Below, piece after piece: positions 39,838 to 48,949 of a stretch of 64,000 nt of DNA (position 1 is its first letter; each line of letters opens with the position of its first letter). Source of the DNA: an uncultured Aurantimonas sp. (GTDB taxonomy: Bacteria > Pseudomonadota > Alphaproteobacteria > Rhizobiales > Rhizobiaceae). The stretch covers positions 62,001 through 126,000 of the forward strand of contig CANKZU010000008.1 of assembly GCA_947488615.1 (NCBI GenBank), in the 5' to 3' direction. The notes under the pieces are model-generated. The model saw nothing but the letters and a program-made list of their open reading frames with translations. It was not told where the DNA came from and made no database searches. Position numbers and translations under genes: made by a program.

Positions 39838-40809
39838 ATGACCGGAGCTGGCAACGTCATACCCATGCCGCTGCGTGCGGGCAGCCGGGTCGATATCTGC
39901 GAGGTCGGCCCCCGCGATGGCTTCCAGATCGAAAAGCCTTTCATCCCGACCGAGCGCAAGATCGAGATCGTCAACGGCTTGATCGAGGCCGGCCTGAAAA
40001 AGATCCAGGTCACCTCCTTCGTCTCGCCCCGCGCCGTGCCGCAGCTCGCCGATGCCGCCGAGGTGCTGGCCGGCATCGACAAGCGACCGGGCGTCGTGCT
40101 GACGGCGTTGGTGCCGAACGCGCGCGGCGCCGAGCGGGCGGCGGAGACGCAGCTCGACATCATGGGTTTGTTTTGTTCGGCCTCCGAAGCCCATAGCCGC
40201 AAGAACGTCAACGCCTCGATCGACGACACTCTCGCGCGCTTTCCGCCGGTGGTCGAGATCGCCACGGCGGCGGGCAAGCGAGTCCAGGGCGGCGTCGCCA
40301 CCGCCTTCGGCTGCCCCTTCGAGGGCGACGTGCCGCCGGAATCCGTCGTGCAAGTCGCACGCTTCTACCGCGATCTCGGCATCGTCGATCTCAATCTCGG
40401 CGACACCACCGGCATGGCGACGCCGGCCACGGTCAAGGCGGTGCTGGCGGCCCTGCGCGAAGCAGTGCCGGAGATGAAAATCACGCTGCATTTCCACAAT
40501 ACGCGTGGCGTCGGCCTCGCCAACGTCATGGTCGGCCTTTCCGAAGGCGTCAACCGCTACGATTCCTCCATCGGCGGCCTCGGCGGCTGCCCCTTCGCGG
40601 CCGGCGCGACGGGCAACATCTGCACCGAGGATCTGGTCTATCTGCTGCAGGAAAGCGGCTATGAGACCGGCGTCGATCTCACGCGGCTGATCGCCGTTGC
40701 GAAGCGGACCGAGGCGATCCTTGGCCGCGAATTGCCGGGCCAGGTGATGAAGGCCGGACCGCGTTTGACCCGGCACGACGTCGACGACGTCTCGACGGCG
40801 GCGGGCTGA
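39838..40809 (+). CDS. HMG-CoA-lyase-type lyase
   Basis: A 323-residue TIM-barrel lyase. It has EVGPRDGFQ at 22-30 (usually GLQ), the divalent-metal HFHN motif (ITLHFHNTRG) and the active-site loop GGLGGCPFAAGATGN with catalytic Cys251, followed by TEDLVY. The family splits HMG-CoA into acetoacetate and acetyl-CoA. Here it is coupled 5 bp upstream of a CoA-transferase, and the homologous split of citramalyl-CoA into pyruvate and acetyl-CoA fits better. AGGAG precedes the ATG at 39838; a GTG just before is possible. Confidence 0.85.
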   Translation: MTGAGNVIPMPLRAGSRVDICEVGPRDGFQIEKPFIPTERKIEIVNGLIEAGLKKIQVTSFVSPRAVPQLADAAEVLAGIDKRPGVVLTALVPNARGAERAAETQLDIMGLFCSASEAHSRKNVNASIDDTLARFPPVVEIATAAGKRVQGGVATAFGCPFEGDVPPESVVQVARFYRDLGIVDLNLGDTTGMATPATVKAVLAALREAVPEMKITLHFHNTRGVGLANVMVGLSEGVNRYDSSIGGLGGCPFAAGATGNICTEDLVYLLQESGYETGVDLTRLIAVAKRTEAILGRELPGQVMKAGPRLTRHDVDDVSTAAG

Positions 40810-40814
40810 GGGGC

Positions 40815-41999
40815 ATGGAGCAGCCGCTTGCCGGAATCCGCGTCGTCGATCTGACACGGATACTTTCCGGACCATTCTGTTCGATGATCCTCGGCGATCT
40901 CGGCGCCGACGTGGTCAAGATCGAGACGCCGCGGACGGGCGATCATGTGCGAGGCCAGGGCGCCATCATCGACGGCCTCTCCTGGTATTTCGCCAGCTTC
41001 AACCGCAACAAGCGCTCAATGACGCTCGATCTGAAGCGCGAGGAGGGCAAAGCCGTCCTGCGCACGCTTCTGGCCGAGGCCGACGTGCTGGTCGAGAATT
41101 TCCGGCCGGGCGTCCTCACCGCCATGGGGCTCGACCGGGCCGGGCTCGACGCCATCAATCCGCGGCTCGTCGTCGGCTCGGTCAACGGCTACGGCACCAC
41201 CGGCCCCTATAGCGAGCGACCGGCCTTCGATTTCATCACCCAGGCGATGTCGGGCTTCATGGCGGTGAACGGAACCCTGGACAGCGGCCCGATCCGCGCC
41301 GCGCCGCCGCTGACCGATCTTATCGCCGGCCTCTACACCGCCCTCGGCATCGTTGCGGCTTTGCGCGTGCGCGATCGCGACGGCCACGGCCAGGCGGTCG
41401 AATCCTCGATGATGAACGGCATGATCTCGATGCTGGCCTATCTGTCGGCCGCCCAGCTCGCCACCGGCAAAACGCCGCCGCCGACCGGCAACGATCACCC
41501 CATCGCCTCGCCCTACGGACTGTTCCAGGCGTCCGACGGCCCGGTTGCCGTGGCCGCATCGACGGCGCCGATCCTGCGGCGGTTCCTCGATACGACCGGG
41601 CTATCGGCAATGCTCGACGACGAACGCTTCGACACCAATGCCAAGCGGGTCGAGCGCCGCGCCGAGGTCAATGCGATGATCGACGATGCCATGCGTCACG
41701 ACACCCAGAGTGCCTGGATCACTCGGCTGAACGCCGCCGGCGTCCCTTGCGGCCGGGTCCAGACGCTGGCCGAGGTGTTCGAGGACCCGCAGGTGCGCGA
41801 GCAGGAGATGGTTCTCGACGTGGATCATCCGGGTCATGGCACGGTCAGGATGACCGGCTTTCCGATCAAATTCTCCGACACGCCCTGCGTCATCCGCCAT
41901 CCGGCGCCGGATCTGGGCGCCGACACCGACACGGTTCTCGCCGAGGCGGGCTATTCGTCCGCCGAGATCGCGGCGCTGCGAGGCGACGGCGTGATCTGA
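40815..41999 (+). CDS. CaiB/BaiF family CoA-transferase (second copy)
   Basis: A 394-residue class III CoA-transferase with VVKIETPRTGDHVR, FASFNRNKRSMTLDLK and the catalytic Asp168 in PPLTDLIAG. It differs clearly from the copy at 31291, including a longer C-terminus with PVRVTG-like end (HGTVRMTGFPIKFSDTP). It follows the lyase by 5 bp, so the two very likely act in sequence: CoA loading, then cleavage. The acid is inferred to be citramalate or a close analogue. Confidence 0.88.
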   Translation: MEQPLAGIRVVDLTRILSGPFCSMILGDLGADVVKIETPRTGDHVRGQGAIIDGLSWYFASFNRNKRSMTLDLKREEGKAVLRTLLAEADVLVENFRPGVLTAMGLDRAGLDAINPRLVVGSVNGYGTTGPYSERPAFDFITQAMSGFMAVNGTLDSGPIRAAPPLTDLIAGLYTALGIVAALRVRDRDGHGQAVESSMMNGMISMLAYLSAAQLATGKTPPPTGNDHPIASPYGLFQASDGPVAVAASTAPILRRFLDTTGLSAMLDDERFDTNAKRVERRAEVNAMIDDAMRHDTQSAWITRLNAAGVPCGRVQTLAEVFEDPQVREQEMVLDVDHPGHGTVRMTGFPIKFSDTPCVIRHPAPDLGADTDTVLAEAGYSSAEIAALRGDGVI

Positions 42000-42013
42000 C
42001 CGCCGCGCGAATG

Positions 42014-42047
42014 AAAACGGCCGCGCACCCTTTTGGACGCGCGGCCG
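42014..42047 (-). terminator. Terminator between CoA-transferase and TAXI genes
   Basis: Stem CGGCCGCGC/GCGCGGCCG (42018-42026 with 42039-42047), 12-nt loop. The minus strand continues TTTTC, so it mainly ends the TAXI transcript. Confidence 0.65.
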
Positions 42048-42061
42048 ATTCACGTGAAACA
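42046..42061. other. parS-like ParB site
   Basis: CGATTCACGTGAAACA matches the ParB consensus TGTTTCACGTGAAACA at 14 of 16 positions, with the right half perfect. It lies between two convergent genes. Confidence 0.45.
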
Positions 42062-42071
42062 ATGGCTGCCG

Positions 42072-43022
42072 CTAGAGCAGGCCAGCTTCCTTGTAATAGC
42101 GCTCGGCGCCCGGATGCAGCGCGACCGGCAGGTTCTTCGCCGCCTTGGCCGGATCGATGGACTTCGCCGCGTTGTGGGCGGCGACCAGCTCCGGCAGGCC
42201 CTCGATCAGATTTTTGGTCATCTGATAGACGAGCTCTTCGTCGACGTCGCTCGAAGTGACCAGGATGTTGGTGATCGCCAGCGTCGGCACAGCTTCCGTC
42301 TGGCCGTCATAGGTGCCGGCCGGAATTTCCGCCGCCTGGAACGGCGCGCCGAGTTTCTCGGCGATCTCGGCCGGAACCGCGACGACGGTGATCGGCAGCG
42401 ACGAGGCGAGATCGCGGATCGAGGCGACACCGAGGCCGGCTGACTGGAGCGTGGCGTCGAGCTGGCGGTTCTTGATCAGCTCAACCGACTCGGAGAACGG
42501 CAGATATTCGGTCTTGCCGAGATCCTCATAGCTCATGTCGGCGGCCGAGAAGATCGCCCGCGCGTTGAGTTCGGTGCCCGAGGCCGGCGCGCCGACCGAC
42601 AGCGCCTTGCCCTTCAGACCGGCCAGATCGGTGATGCCGGAATCCTTGGAGGCGACGACCTGGACGTAGTTGGGATAGATCGCGGCGATGGCGCGCAGCT
42701 TCTCGACCGGCTGTTGGAAGCCGGCGTCGGCGTTGCCTTCGGCGGCGGCCTTGACCGAGTCGCCAAGCGCGAAGGCAATCTCGCCACGACCCTGCGCGAT
42801 CAGATTGATGTTTTCGACCGAGGCCTTGGTCGACTGCACCTGGGTCTTCACACCCTCGATGTTGTCGCCATAGACCTTGGCCAGGGCGACGCCGAGCGGA
42901 TAGTAGACGCCGGAGGTGCCGCCGGTGAGAACGTTGATGAACTGCTGGGCCGAGGCCGCTGCCGGCGCCATGGCCAGGCCCGCGACGAGCGCCGAGGCGG
43001 CGAGACGGTTGAATAACTTCAT
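42072..43022 (-). CDS. TAXI family TRAP solute receptor
   Basis: A 316-residue periplasmic receptor. The signal peptide is MKLFNRLAASALVAGLAMAPAAASAQ and the family motif GTGGTxGVYYPLG is present as VLTGGTSGVYYPLGVAL, with KTQVQSTKASVENINLI following. TAXI proteins usually work with a fused DctQM-type permease (12TM), but none is next to it here. It may borrow a permease coded elsewhere. Sits between the CoA-transferase and glcB. Confidence 0.88.
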   Translation of the reverse strand: MKLFNRLAASALVAGLAMAPAAASAQQFINVLTGGTSGVYYPLGVALAKVYGDNIEGVKTQVQSTKASVENINLIAQGRGEIAFALGDSVKAAAEGNADAGFQQPVEKLRAIAAIYPNYVQVVASKDSGITDLAGLKGKALSVGAPASGTELNARAIFSAADMSYEDLGKTEYLPFSESVELIKNRQLDATLQSAGLGVASIRDLASSLPITVVAVPAEIAEKLGAPFQAAEIPAGTYDGQTEAVPTLAITNILVTSSDVDEELVYQMTKNLIEGLPELVAAHNAAKSIDPAKAAKNLPVALHPGAERYYKEAGLL

Positions 43023-43223
43023 GAAGGGTCCTCCCAAAAAGGGCCAAGGCGGCCCGGTCGCAGATTTGTATCAGCCGACGAGGAAACCTCAAGGGCGGTG
43101 TGGACTACCTCGCCATGCCCGCCCCCTTTGGGCACGGGGTGCGTCCTTGTGCGCCCTCCGTCGAATTGACTTCGCGCTTTTCATGTCGGATGTCCTCCCG
43201 CAGCGCACTATTGGAGAAACCGC

Positions 43224-45395
43224 ATGTCCGACATGATCGACGTCCACGACCTCAAGGTTGCGGCCATCTTGAAGAATTTCATCGACACGGAAGCCTTGCC
43301 GGACACCGGGATCGCGCCGGATGCCTTCTGGAAGGGGACTTCGGACATCCTCAACGGGCTGGCGCCGCGCAATCGGGAATTGCTGCGGATCCGTGAGGAT
43401 ATGCAAGCCAAGATCGACGACTGGCACCGCGAGCGCCGCGGCAAGCCCATCGACATGAAGGAATACAAGGCGTTTCTGGGCGACCTCGGCTATCTGGTGC
43501 CGGAAGGTCCGGACTTTGCCATCGAGACCGACAACGTCGATCCTGAGATCGCGCTGATCCCCGGTCCGCAGCTCGTCGTTCCGCTGATGAACGCACGCTA
43601 CACGCTGAACGCTGCCAATGCCCGCTGGGCTTCGCTCTATGACGCGCTCTACGGCACCGACGCGATGGGCGATCTGCCCGAGGGCAAGGGCTACGACCGG
43701 GCCCGGGGCGCGCGCGTCGTCACCTGGGCGAAGAGCTTCCTCGACGGGTTGGCGCCGCTCGACCGAATCTCGCATATCGACGTCAAGGCCTATACGGTCG
43801 AGGACGGCACGCTAGTCGCCGCCTACAACGGCGGCAAGCAGGCGCGGCTGAAGAACCCGGCCGCCTTCGCCGGCTATCGCGGCGACGCCGCGGCGCCGAC
43901 GGCGCTGCTGTTCAAGCACAACGGCCTGCATCTGGAAGTGACCATTGATGCGACCAACCGCATCGGCAAGAACGATCCGGCCAACGTCGCCGACATGGTG
44001 ATGGAATCGGCGATCACGACGATCTGCGACTGCGAGGATTCGATCGCCGCCGTCGACGCCGAGGACAAGACCGCCGTCTATCGCAACTGGCTCGGCCTGA
44101 TGAAGGGCGATCTGACGGACAGCTTCGAGAAGGGCGGCGAGACGGTGACGCGGCGGCTCAACCCGGATCGCGACTATGTCGGCGCCGACGGCGCGCCACT
44201 CAGCCTGCCCGGCCGCTCGCTGCTCCTGATCCGTAATGTCGGCCACCTGATGACCAACCCGGCCATCCAGCTAAAGGATGGCAGCGAGGCGCCGGAGGGC
44301 CTCATGGACGCGGTGATCACCGCGATGATCGCCATGCACGACCTCAAGAAGACCGGCGGCATTCGCAATTCGCGTGCCGGCTCGATCTACATCGTCAAGC
44401 CGAAGATGCACGGGCCGGACGAGGTCGCCTTCTCCGACGAGATCTTCGGCCGCGTCGAGGATTTGCTCGGCCTTGCCCGCTATACGCTGAAGATGGGCAT
44501 CATGGACGAGGAGCGCCGCACGACGGTCAACCTCAAGGAGTGCATCCGCGCGGCCCAGCACCGGGTGTTCTTCATCAACACCGGCTTCCTCGACCGCACC
44601 GGCGACGAGATCCACACCTCGATGGAAGCCGGGCCGATGGTCCGCAAGACCGTGATGAAGGACCGCACCTGGATCAAGGCCTATGAGGACTGGAACGTCG
44701 ATGTGGGGCTTGCCTGCGGCCTGACCGGCAAGGCGCAGATCGGCAAGGGCATGTGGGCGATGCCGGCACGAATGCACGATATGCTGGCCCAGAAGATCGC
44801 CCACCCTCAGGCCGGCGCCAACACCGCCTGGGTGCCGAGCCCGACGGCCGCGACGCTGCACGCGACCCATTACCACAAGGTCGACGTCCTCGCCTGGCAG
44901 GAGGCGATCGCCAGGAAGGGCAGTCGAGCGGTGCTCTCCGACATCCTGACCATCCCGCTCTCCAACCGCGCCAATTGGCCGGAGGAGCAGATCCGGGGCG
45001 AACTGGAGAACAATGCGCAGGGCATCCTCGGCTATGTGGTGCGCTGGATCGACCAGGGCGTCGGCTGCTCGACCGTGCCCGACATCAACGATGTCGGCCT
45101 GATGGAGGACCGCGCGACCTGCCGCATCTCCTCCCAGCATATCGCGAACTGGCTGCATCACGGCGTCGTCTCCAAGGACGAGGTGATGGAAGCGATGAAG
45201 AAGATGGCCAGGAAGGTCGACGAGCAGAACGCCGGCGATCCGAACTACGAACCGATGGCGGAAAATTTCGACGGCTCGATCGCTTTCAAGGCGGCCTGCG
45301 ACCTGGTCTTCGAGGGACGCGAACAGCCGTCCGGCTATACCGAGCCGGTGCTGCATCGCCGCCGGCTGGAGAAGAAGGCGCAGGCGGCGGGATAG
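43224..45395 (+). CDS. glcB: Malate synthase G
   Basis: A 723-residue monomeric enzyme joining glyoxylate and acetyl-CoA to malate. Strong landmarks are [15 protein letters not shown] (Mg-binding acidic residues), [16 protein letters not shown] (catalytic Arg), [19 protein letters not shown] and [23 protein letters not shown]. The length is exactly that of MSG. It stands alone, divergent from the TAXI gene. It would let acetyl-CoA units from the neighbouring C5-acid pathway feed the glyoxylate route. Confidence 0.96.
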   Translation: MSDMIDVHDLKVAAILKNFIDTEALPDTGIAPDAFWKGTSDILNGLAPRNRELLRIREDMQAKIDDWHRERRGKPIDMKEYKAFLGDLGYLVPEGPDFAIETDNVDPEIALIPGPQLVVPLMNARYTLNAANARWASLYDALYGTDAMGDLPEGKGYDRARGARVVTWAKSFLDGLAPLDRISHIDVKAYTVEDGTLVAAYNGGKQARLKNPAAFAGYRGDAAAPTALLFKHNGLHLEVTIDATNRIGKNDPANVADMVMESAITTICDCEDSIAAVDAEDKTAVYRNWLGLMKGDLTDSFEKGGETVTRRLNPDRDYVGADGAPLSLPGRSLLLIRNVGHLMTNPAIQLKDGSEAPEGLMDAVITAMIAMHDLKKTGGIRNSRAGSIYIVKPKMHGPDEVAFSDEIFGRVEDLLGLARYTLKMGIMDEERRTTVNLKECIRAAQHRVFFINTGFLDRTGDEIHTSMEAGPMVRKTVMKDRTWIKAYEDWNVDVGLACGLTGKAQIGKGMWAMPARMHDMLAQKIAHPQAGANTAWVPSPTAATLHATHYHKVDVLAWQEAIARKGSRAVLSDILTIPLSNRANWPEEQIRGELENNAQGILGYVVRWIDQGVGCSTVPDINDVGLMEDRATCRISSQHIANWLHHGVVSKDEVMEAMKKMARKVDEQNAGDPNYEPMAENFDGSIAFKAACDLVFEGREQPSGYTEPVLHRRRLEKKAQAAG

Positions 45396-45443
45396 ACCTA
45401 ACGCTATCGGCCGCACATTGCCTGGGAAACAGGGCCGAGAAAG

Positions 45444-45471
45444 AAAAGAGACCCGTCTGGTGACGGGCCTC
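45444..45471 (-). terminator. Terminator of the small exported protein gene
   Basis: Stem of 10 pairs including a G-U (45448-45457 with 45462-45471) with a TGGT/ACCA tetraloop. On the minus strand it is followed by TTTTCTTTC. Confidence 0.7.
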
Positions 45472-45569
45472 TCCACTGTCGGCGACATTCCGGTTGAAAC
45501 AGGACTAGATCCAGACGATCGCGCCGGTGCGAGGGGGCGTGCCCCCTCGCTGCTGATGGGACGCCTCGC

Positions 45570-45959
45570 TTAGTTCGACTGCGTCGGCAGGCTCTGCTGC
45601 ACGGCCTGGTTCAGAGCGTCGTTGGTGCTCTGGGCATCGCAGGACTTGTCGCCCTTGTCGTTGCTGCTGGCGATCGCGTTGACCTCCAGCTCGCAGACCG
45701 CGGCGGCGACGCTGATCGGCACCTGAACGGAGCCGACATCGATGACGTCCTGAGCCTGCACGGTGAGATCGTTGAGGGCCGAGAGATCGTTGGCGATATT
45801 CTGGGCGATGTCGTTGTTGCTGATGTCGACGACGACGAGGCCCTTGCCGCCGCCGGCATCGATCTTGTTGTTGCCGGCGTTCGTGGAATTGCCCTGCGCG
45901 AAAGCCGAGCCACCCATGGCGAGCGCGATGACGGTAGCGAGTGCGGTGGTCTTGAACAT
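45570..45959 (-). CDS. Small exported protein, unknown function
   Basis: A 129-residue protein with signal peptide (MFKTTALATVIALAMGGSAFA) and a mature part rich in Asn, Asp, Ser and Val (NSTNAGNNKIDAGGGKGL, ISNNDIAQNIANDLSAL). It has two cysteines (CELEV and SCDAQ) that could form a disulfide. GGAG lies 6 nt before the ATG at 45959. I do not recognise the family. The repetitive Asn/Asp-rich beginning recalls surface or amyloid-like proteins, but this is only a resemblance. Confidence 0.7.
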   Translation of the reverse strand: MFKTTALATVIALAMGGSAFAQGNSTNAGNNKIDAGGGKGLVVVDISNNDIAQNIANDLSALNDLTVQAQDVIDVGSVQVPISVAAAVCELEVNAIASSNDKGDKSCDAQSTNDALNQAVQQSLPTQSN

Positions 45960-46327
45960 GTAGAACTCCATTCATCGAGTTGAGTTGTCCCTGTCGCAAC
46001 CTCTAACCAACTGATAACGAGAGCGTTCCGGCGTTGGAGCAAAAAAATCACGGCGCCGTGATATGGCCCCCTTACGGTCACCGACGCGGCGTATTTCCGC
46101 CGCCCATGCGGCCTTTTACGGCATCCTTGAAGGGTCTGCAGTCGGGCCTCGAAGAGGGGTCTGAGGCCACCAAAGGGACGGCAATGCCGCGTCCCAGCCT
46201 CTCTTCCGCACCCTGGAGGAAGCTCCACCTGACGCGCATGAAAAAGCCGCCCGGGGTCTCCCTCGGGCGGCTTCGTTGGATTGAACCTTCGCGATACGCG
46301 CTTCGGCCCGAAGGCCGCGCCGGAAGG
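45960..46327. other. Intergenic, small protein to phaZ
   Basis: About 370 bases. It holds the promoter of the small exported protein and the phaZ terminator at 46241-46273. No gene is supported. Confidence 0.45.
46241..46273 (-). terminator. Terminator of phaZ
   Basis: Stem AAGCCGCCCG/CGGGCGGCTT (46244-46253 with 46264-46273) followed by TTTTTC on the minus strand; a canonical intrinsic terminator 55 bp after the phaZ stop. Confidence 0.85.
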
Positions 46328-48274
46328 CTACCGGCGGGTCCGCGGCTTGGCGGCGGCACTGGCGGCCCGGCGGGCGCGGCGATTGAGACGCGCCGTCGTC
46401 GGAGCGTCCGAATTGGCCGCCGGCGGCACCGTCTCGCTCTTTTTCGAGGTGGAAACGCGCTGCGCCGCGGTCTTGGTCGCGGCCGGCTTCACCGCCGCAG
46501 CGGACTTGCCTGACTTGGTCCCACTGTTCTTCGCCGCGTCCTGCTGGAGCTTCGGTTCGGAGTTGGAAACGGCCTTTTGCGGCTCGGCATCCGCGAACTT
46601 GGCCGCCGGCGCCTCGACGGCGGGCTTGGCCGGCGCCGATTCCGCGAACAGGTTCGGCGCCGTATCGTTCGCGGCACGTCTGGTCGTGGCTTGTCGCGCT
46701 TTCGGCTTGTCGCTTTTCGGCTGAGCAGCCGAGGTCGGCTTGGCGACGGGCTTGGCTTTGCCGCGTTTCGCCGGGGCGGCCTTGGCTTTGGCCTTGGACG
46801 CCGCGCTGACCGAATCGTTGGCGGAAGCAACCCCGCTTTTGGCCTTCGGGGTCTTTGCGGCGCTGACCTTGGCTTTGGTGGCGGGCTCCGCCACTGCCGG
46901 GGCGATATCGGCGGCAGCCAGCTTGGCCACTTCGGTCTCGCCGACGATGGTCTTGCCGAGCTTTTCGGCCTTTGCCTCCCGCTCGGCGACGGCGCCCTCG
47001 CGCCGCGGCGCCACATCCTTGTGCGGCTGGGTCGCATTGGCGTGCGTGGTCCCGTGCGTCAGCGCGAAATCGACGATGCGTGGACAAATCTCGGCGCGGA
47101 AACGCGAGCCGTTGAAGACGCCGTAATGACCGACCTTCGGCTGCACGTAATGGACGCGCATGTCGGCCGGGATGTTCGAGCAGAGCCGCTGCGCCGCCTC
47201 GGTCTGGCCGACGCCGGAAATGTCGTCGTTCTCGCCCTCGACGGTGAGCAGCGCCGTGCGTTTGATCTTGGTCAGGTCGATGCGCTTGCCGCGATGCATC
47301 ATCTCGCCCTTCGGCAGCGAATGCTTGATGAACACCTCGTCGACGGTCTGCAGATAGAATTCGGCGGTCAGATCCATCACCGCGTTATATTCGTCGTAGA
47401 ACTCACGGTGCTTGTCGGCCGAGTCGCCGTCATCCTTCACCATGTGCCAGAAGAATTCCTTGTGAGCGCTCATGTGCCGATCGAGATTCATCGACATGAA
47501 GCCGGTCAACTGCAGGAAACCCGGATAGACCGACCGCGTGAAGCCGGGCTGCGGAAACGGCACAGTCATGATGACGTTGTCCCGGAACCAGTCGATGCCC
47601 TTTTCCTCGGCCAACTGGTTGACGGCGGTGGGATTGATGCGCGTGTCGATCGGGCCGCCCATCAGCGTCATCGTCGCGGGCGCGCAATCGTCCTCGTCCG
47701 CTTCCATCAGCGCCACCGCCATCATCACCGGAACGGCAGGCTGGCAGACGCCGATGATGTGGGTGTCAGGTCCGAGGAATTGCAGCATCTCGATGAGATA
47801 GTCGACATAGTCGTCGAGGTCGAAGCGACCGCCGGTTACCGGAACATGCCGGGCGTCGGTCCAGTCGGTGATGTAGACGTCGCCATAGGGAAGCAACGCC
47901 TCAACCGTACCGCGCAGCAGCGTAGCGTAATGGCCCGACATCGGCGCGACAAGCAGAAACCGTGGATCCTGGCCGTGCCGCTTGGGCAGTTCGCGGTCGA
48001 AATGCAGCAGCCGGCCGAAGGGCTTCTCCCAGACGACCTTGTCCTGCACCGGCACGCGCAGCCCGTTCACGACGGTTTCGTCGAGGCCGAATTCCGGCTT
48101 GCCATAGACCCGCGTGGTCCGCTCGAACAGCTCGGCCGCCGCCGCCATGGAGCGCCCGGCCGTGGTCTGCGACAGCGGATTGAGCGGGTTTTGGTAGAAC
48201 AGCCGGGTGACGTCGGCCATGGCCCGAAGCGGCGTAAGCGCCGCGTGATTCCATTCATAAAAATGATACAACAT
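46328..48274 (-). CDS. phaZ: Intracellular PHA depolymerase with Ala/Lys/Pro-rich tail
   Basis: Residues 1 to about 410 form an intracellular poly-3-hydroxyalkanoate depolymerase that mobilises stored PHB. It has the Cys nucleophile at 177 in IGVCQPAVPV and a His at 383 in KVGHYGVFNGSRF; LTVEGENDDISG marks the Asp region. Residues 412-648 are unlike a normal PhaZ (about 410-420 aa): a basic Ala/Lys/Pro/Ser tail with repeated KAKA, PAKxxKAKP and AAxKTAA segments, similar in style to PhaF or histone H1 tails, ending RRARRAASAAAKPRTRR. It could bind the nucleoid or granules. The ATG at 48274 follows GGGAG closely. Confidence 0.9.
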   Translation of the reverse strand: MLYHFYEWNHAALTPLRAMADVTRLFYQNPLNPLSQTTAGRSMAAAAELFERTTRVYGKPEFGLDETVVNGLRVPVQDKVVWEKPFGRLLHFDRELPKRHGQDPRFLLVAPMSGHYATLLRGTVEALLPYGDVYITDWTDARHVPVTGGRFDLDDYVDYLIEMLQFLGPDTHIIGVCQPAVPVMMAVALMEADEDDCAPATMTLMGGPIDTRINPTAVNQLAEEKGIDWFRDNVIMTVPFPQPGFTRSVYPGFLQLTGFMSMNLDRHMSAHKEFFWHMVKDDGDSADKHREFYDEYNAVMDLTAEFYLQTVDEVFIKHSLPKGEMMHRGKRIDLTKIKRTALLTVEGENDDISGVGQTEAAQRLCSNIPADMRVHYVQPKVGHYGVFNGSRFRAEICPRIVDFALTHGTTHANATQPHKDVAPRREGAVAEREAKAEKLGKTIVGETEVAKLAAADIAPAVAEPATKAKVSAAKTPKAKSGVASANDSVSAASKAKAKAAPAKRGKAKPVAKPTSAAQPKSDKPKARQATTRRAANDTAPNLFAESAPAKPAVEAPAAKFADAEPQKAVSNSEPKLQQDAAKNSGTKSGKSAAAVKPAATKTAAQRVSTSKKSETVPPAANSDAPTTARLNRRARRAASAAAKPRTRR

Positions 48275-48304
48275 CAACTCCCGCTATGCCTTCCTGAATA
48301 AATT

Positions 48305-48329
48305 AGCAAATTTTGCTGCAATGCACAAA
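48305..48329. promoter_or_regulatory. TTTGC palindromes upstream of phaZ
   Basis: AGCAAATTTTGCT (48305-48317) is a perfect 13-bp palindrome and overlaps TTTGCTGCAATGCACAAA (48312-48329), an imperfect one. TGC-rich dyads are the known target of PhaR/AniA, the PHA regulator. It lies about 30-55 bp before phaZ. Confidence 0.4.
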
Positions 48330-48367
48330 TAGGGAGCCGGGGTCGATATTACACCGGCACATGGCTG

Positions 48368-48922
48368 CTATAGCCATTTGATGAGCACCCTTTGGGCGTC
48401 GATGCCCGCTTCCTCCAGCATGTCGTTCACTCGCTGATTTGCCAGTATAGCCGGGTGTTGCTTGCGCGAGACCGTCATGAAACCGTCACGCGCATAGAAA
48501 GCCCCAAATGACCCAATGTCGACAGTTGTCGGTATGCCAACGGCCCGATGGTCAAACCACCGTGCCCTTTGCGTCACAGCGGCGATGAGGGCGCTGGCGA
48601 TGCCGCGGCGTCGGTGCGGCGTCAGGGCGCGGTGCCCGGCGAGCCAGTAGAGATCGCCGCGCTCTTGCGCCGCGGCGTAGCCGACGGGTGAACCGTCGCG
48701 TTTGGCCGCGGCGACGAAAATCTCGTGGGCCAGCAGGAAGCGGACGAAATCCGGCAGCGTTGATGGCTCCGCTGGTGCTGCGTTCCCAGGTTCCGGCGAC
48801 CGGGTGGCTGCCTCATGGCGGATCGCCAGCAATACCTCGGCCTCGCCGGGCTCCATCATGCGAATGCGGTAGCCTTTCGGCGCCAGACCCTTGAATGCTT
48901 TGCGGCCGGGCTTTCTCGCCAT
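48368..48922 (-). CDS. GNAT family N-acetyltransferase
   Basis: A 184-residue protein with the acetyl-CoA-binding loop LTPHRRRGIASALIAAV (R/Q-x-x-G-x-G/A) and the later GSFGAFYARDGF segment typical of GNAT motif B. The basic N-terminus KPGRKAFKGLAPKG is unusual. The acceptor is unknown. Confidence 0.82.
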   Translation of the reverse strand: MARKPGRKAFKGLAPKGYRIRMMEPGEAEVLLAIRHEAATRSPEPGNAAPAEPSTLPDFVRFLLAHEIFVAAAKRDGSPVGYAAAQERGDLYWLAGHRALTPHRRRGIASALIAAVTQRARWFDHRAVGIPTTVDIGSFGAFYARDGFMTVSRKQHPAILANQRVNDMLEEAGIDAQRVLIKWL

Positions 48923-48949
48923 TGCGCACCGTGTCCCGCAAGCGGAGGC

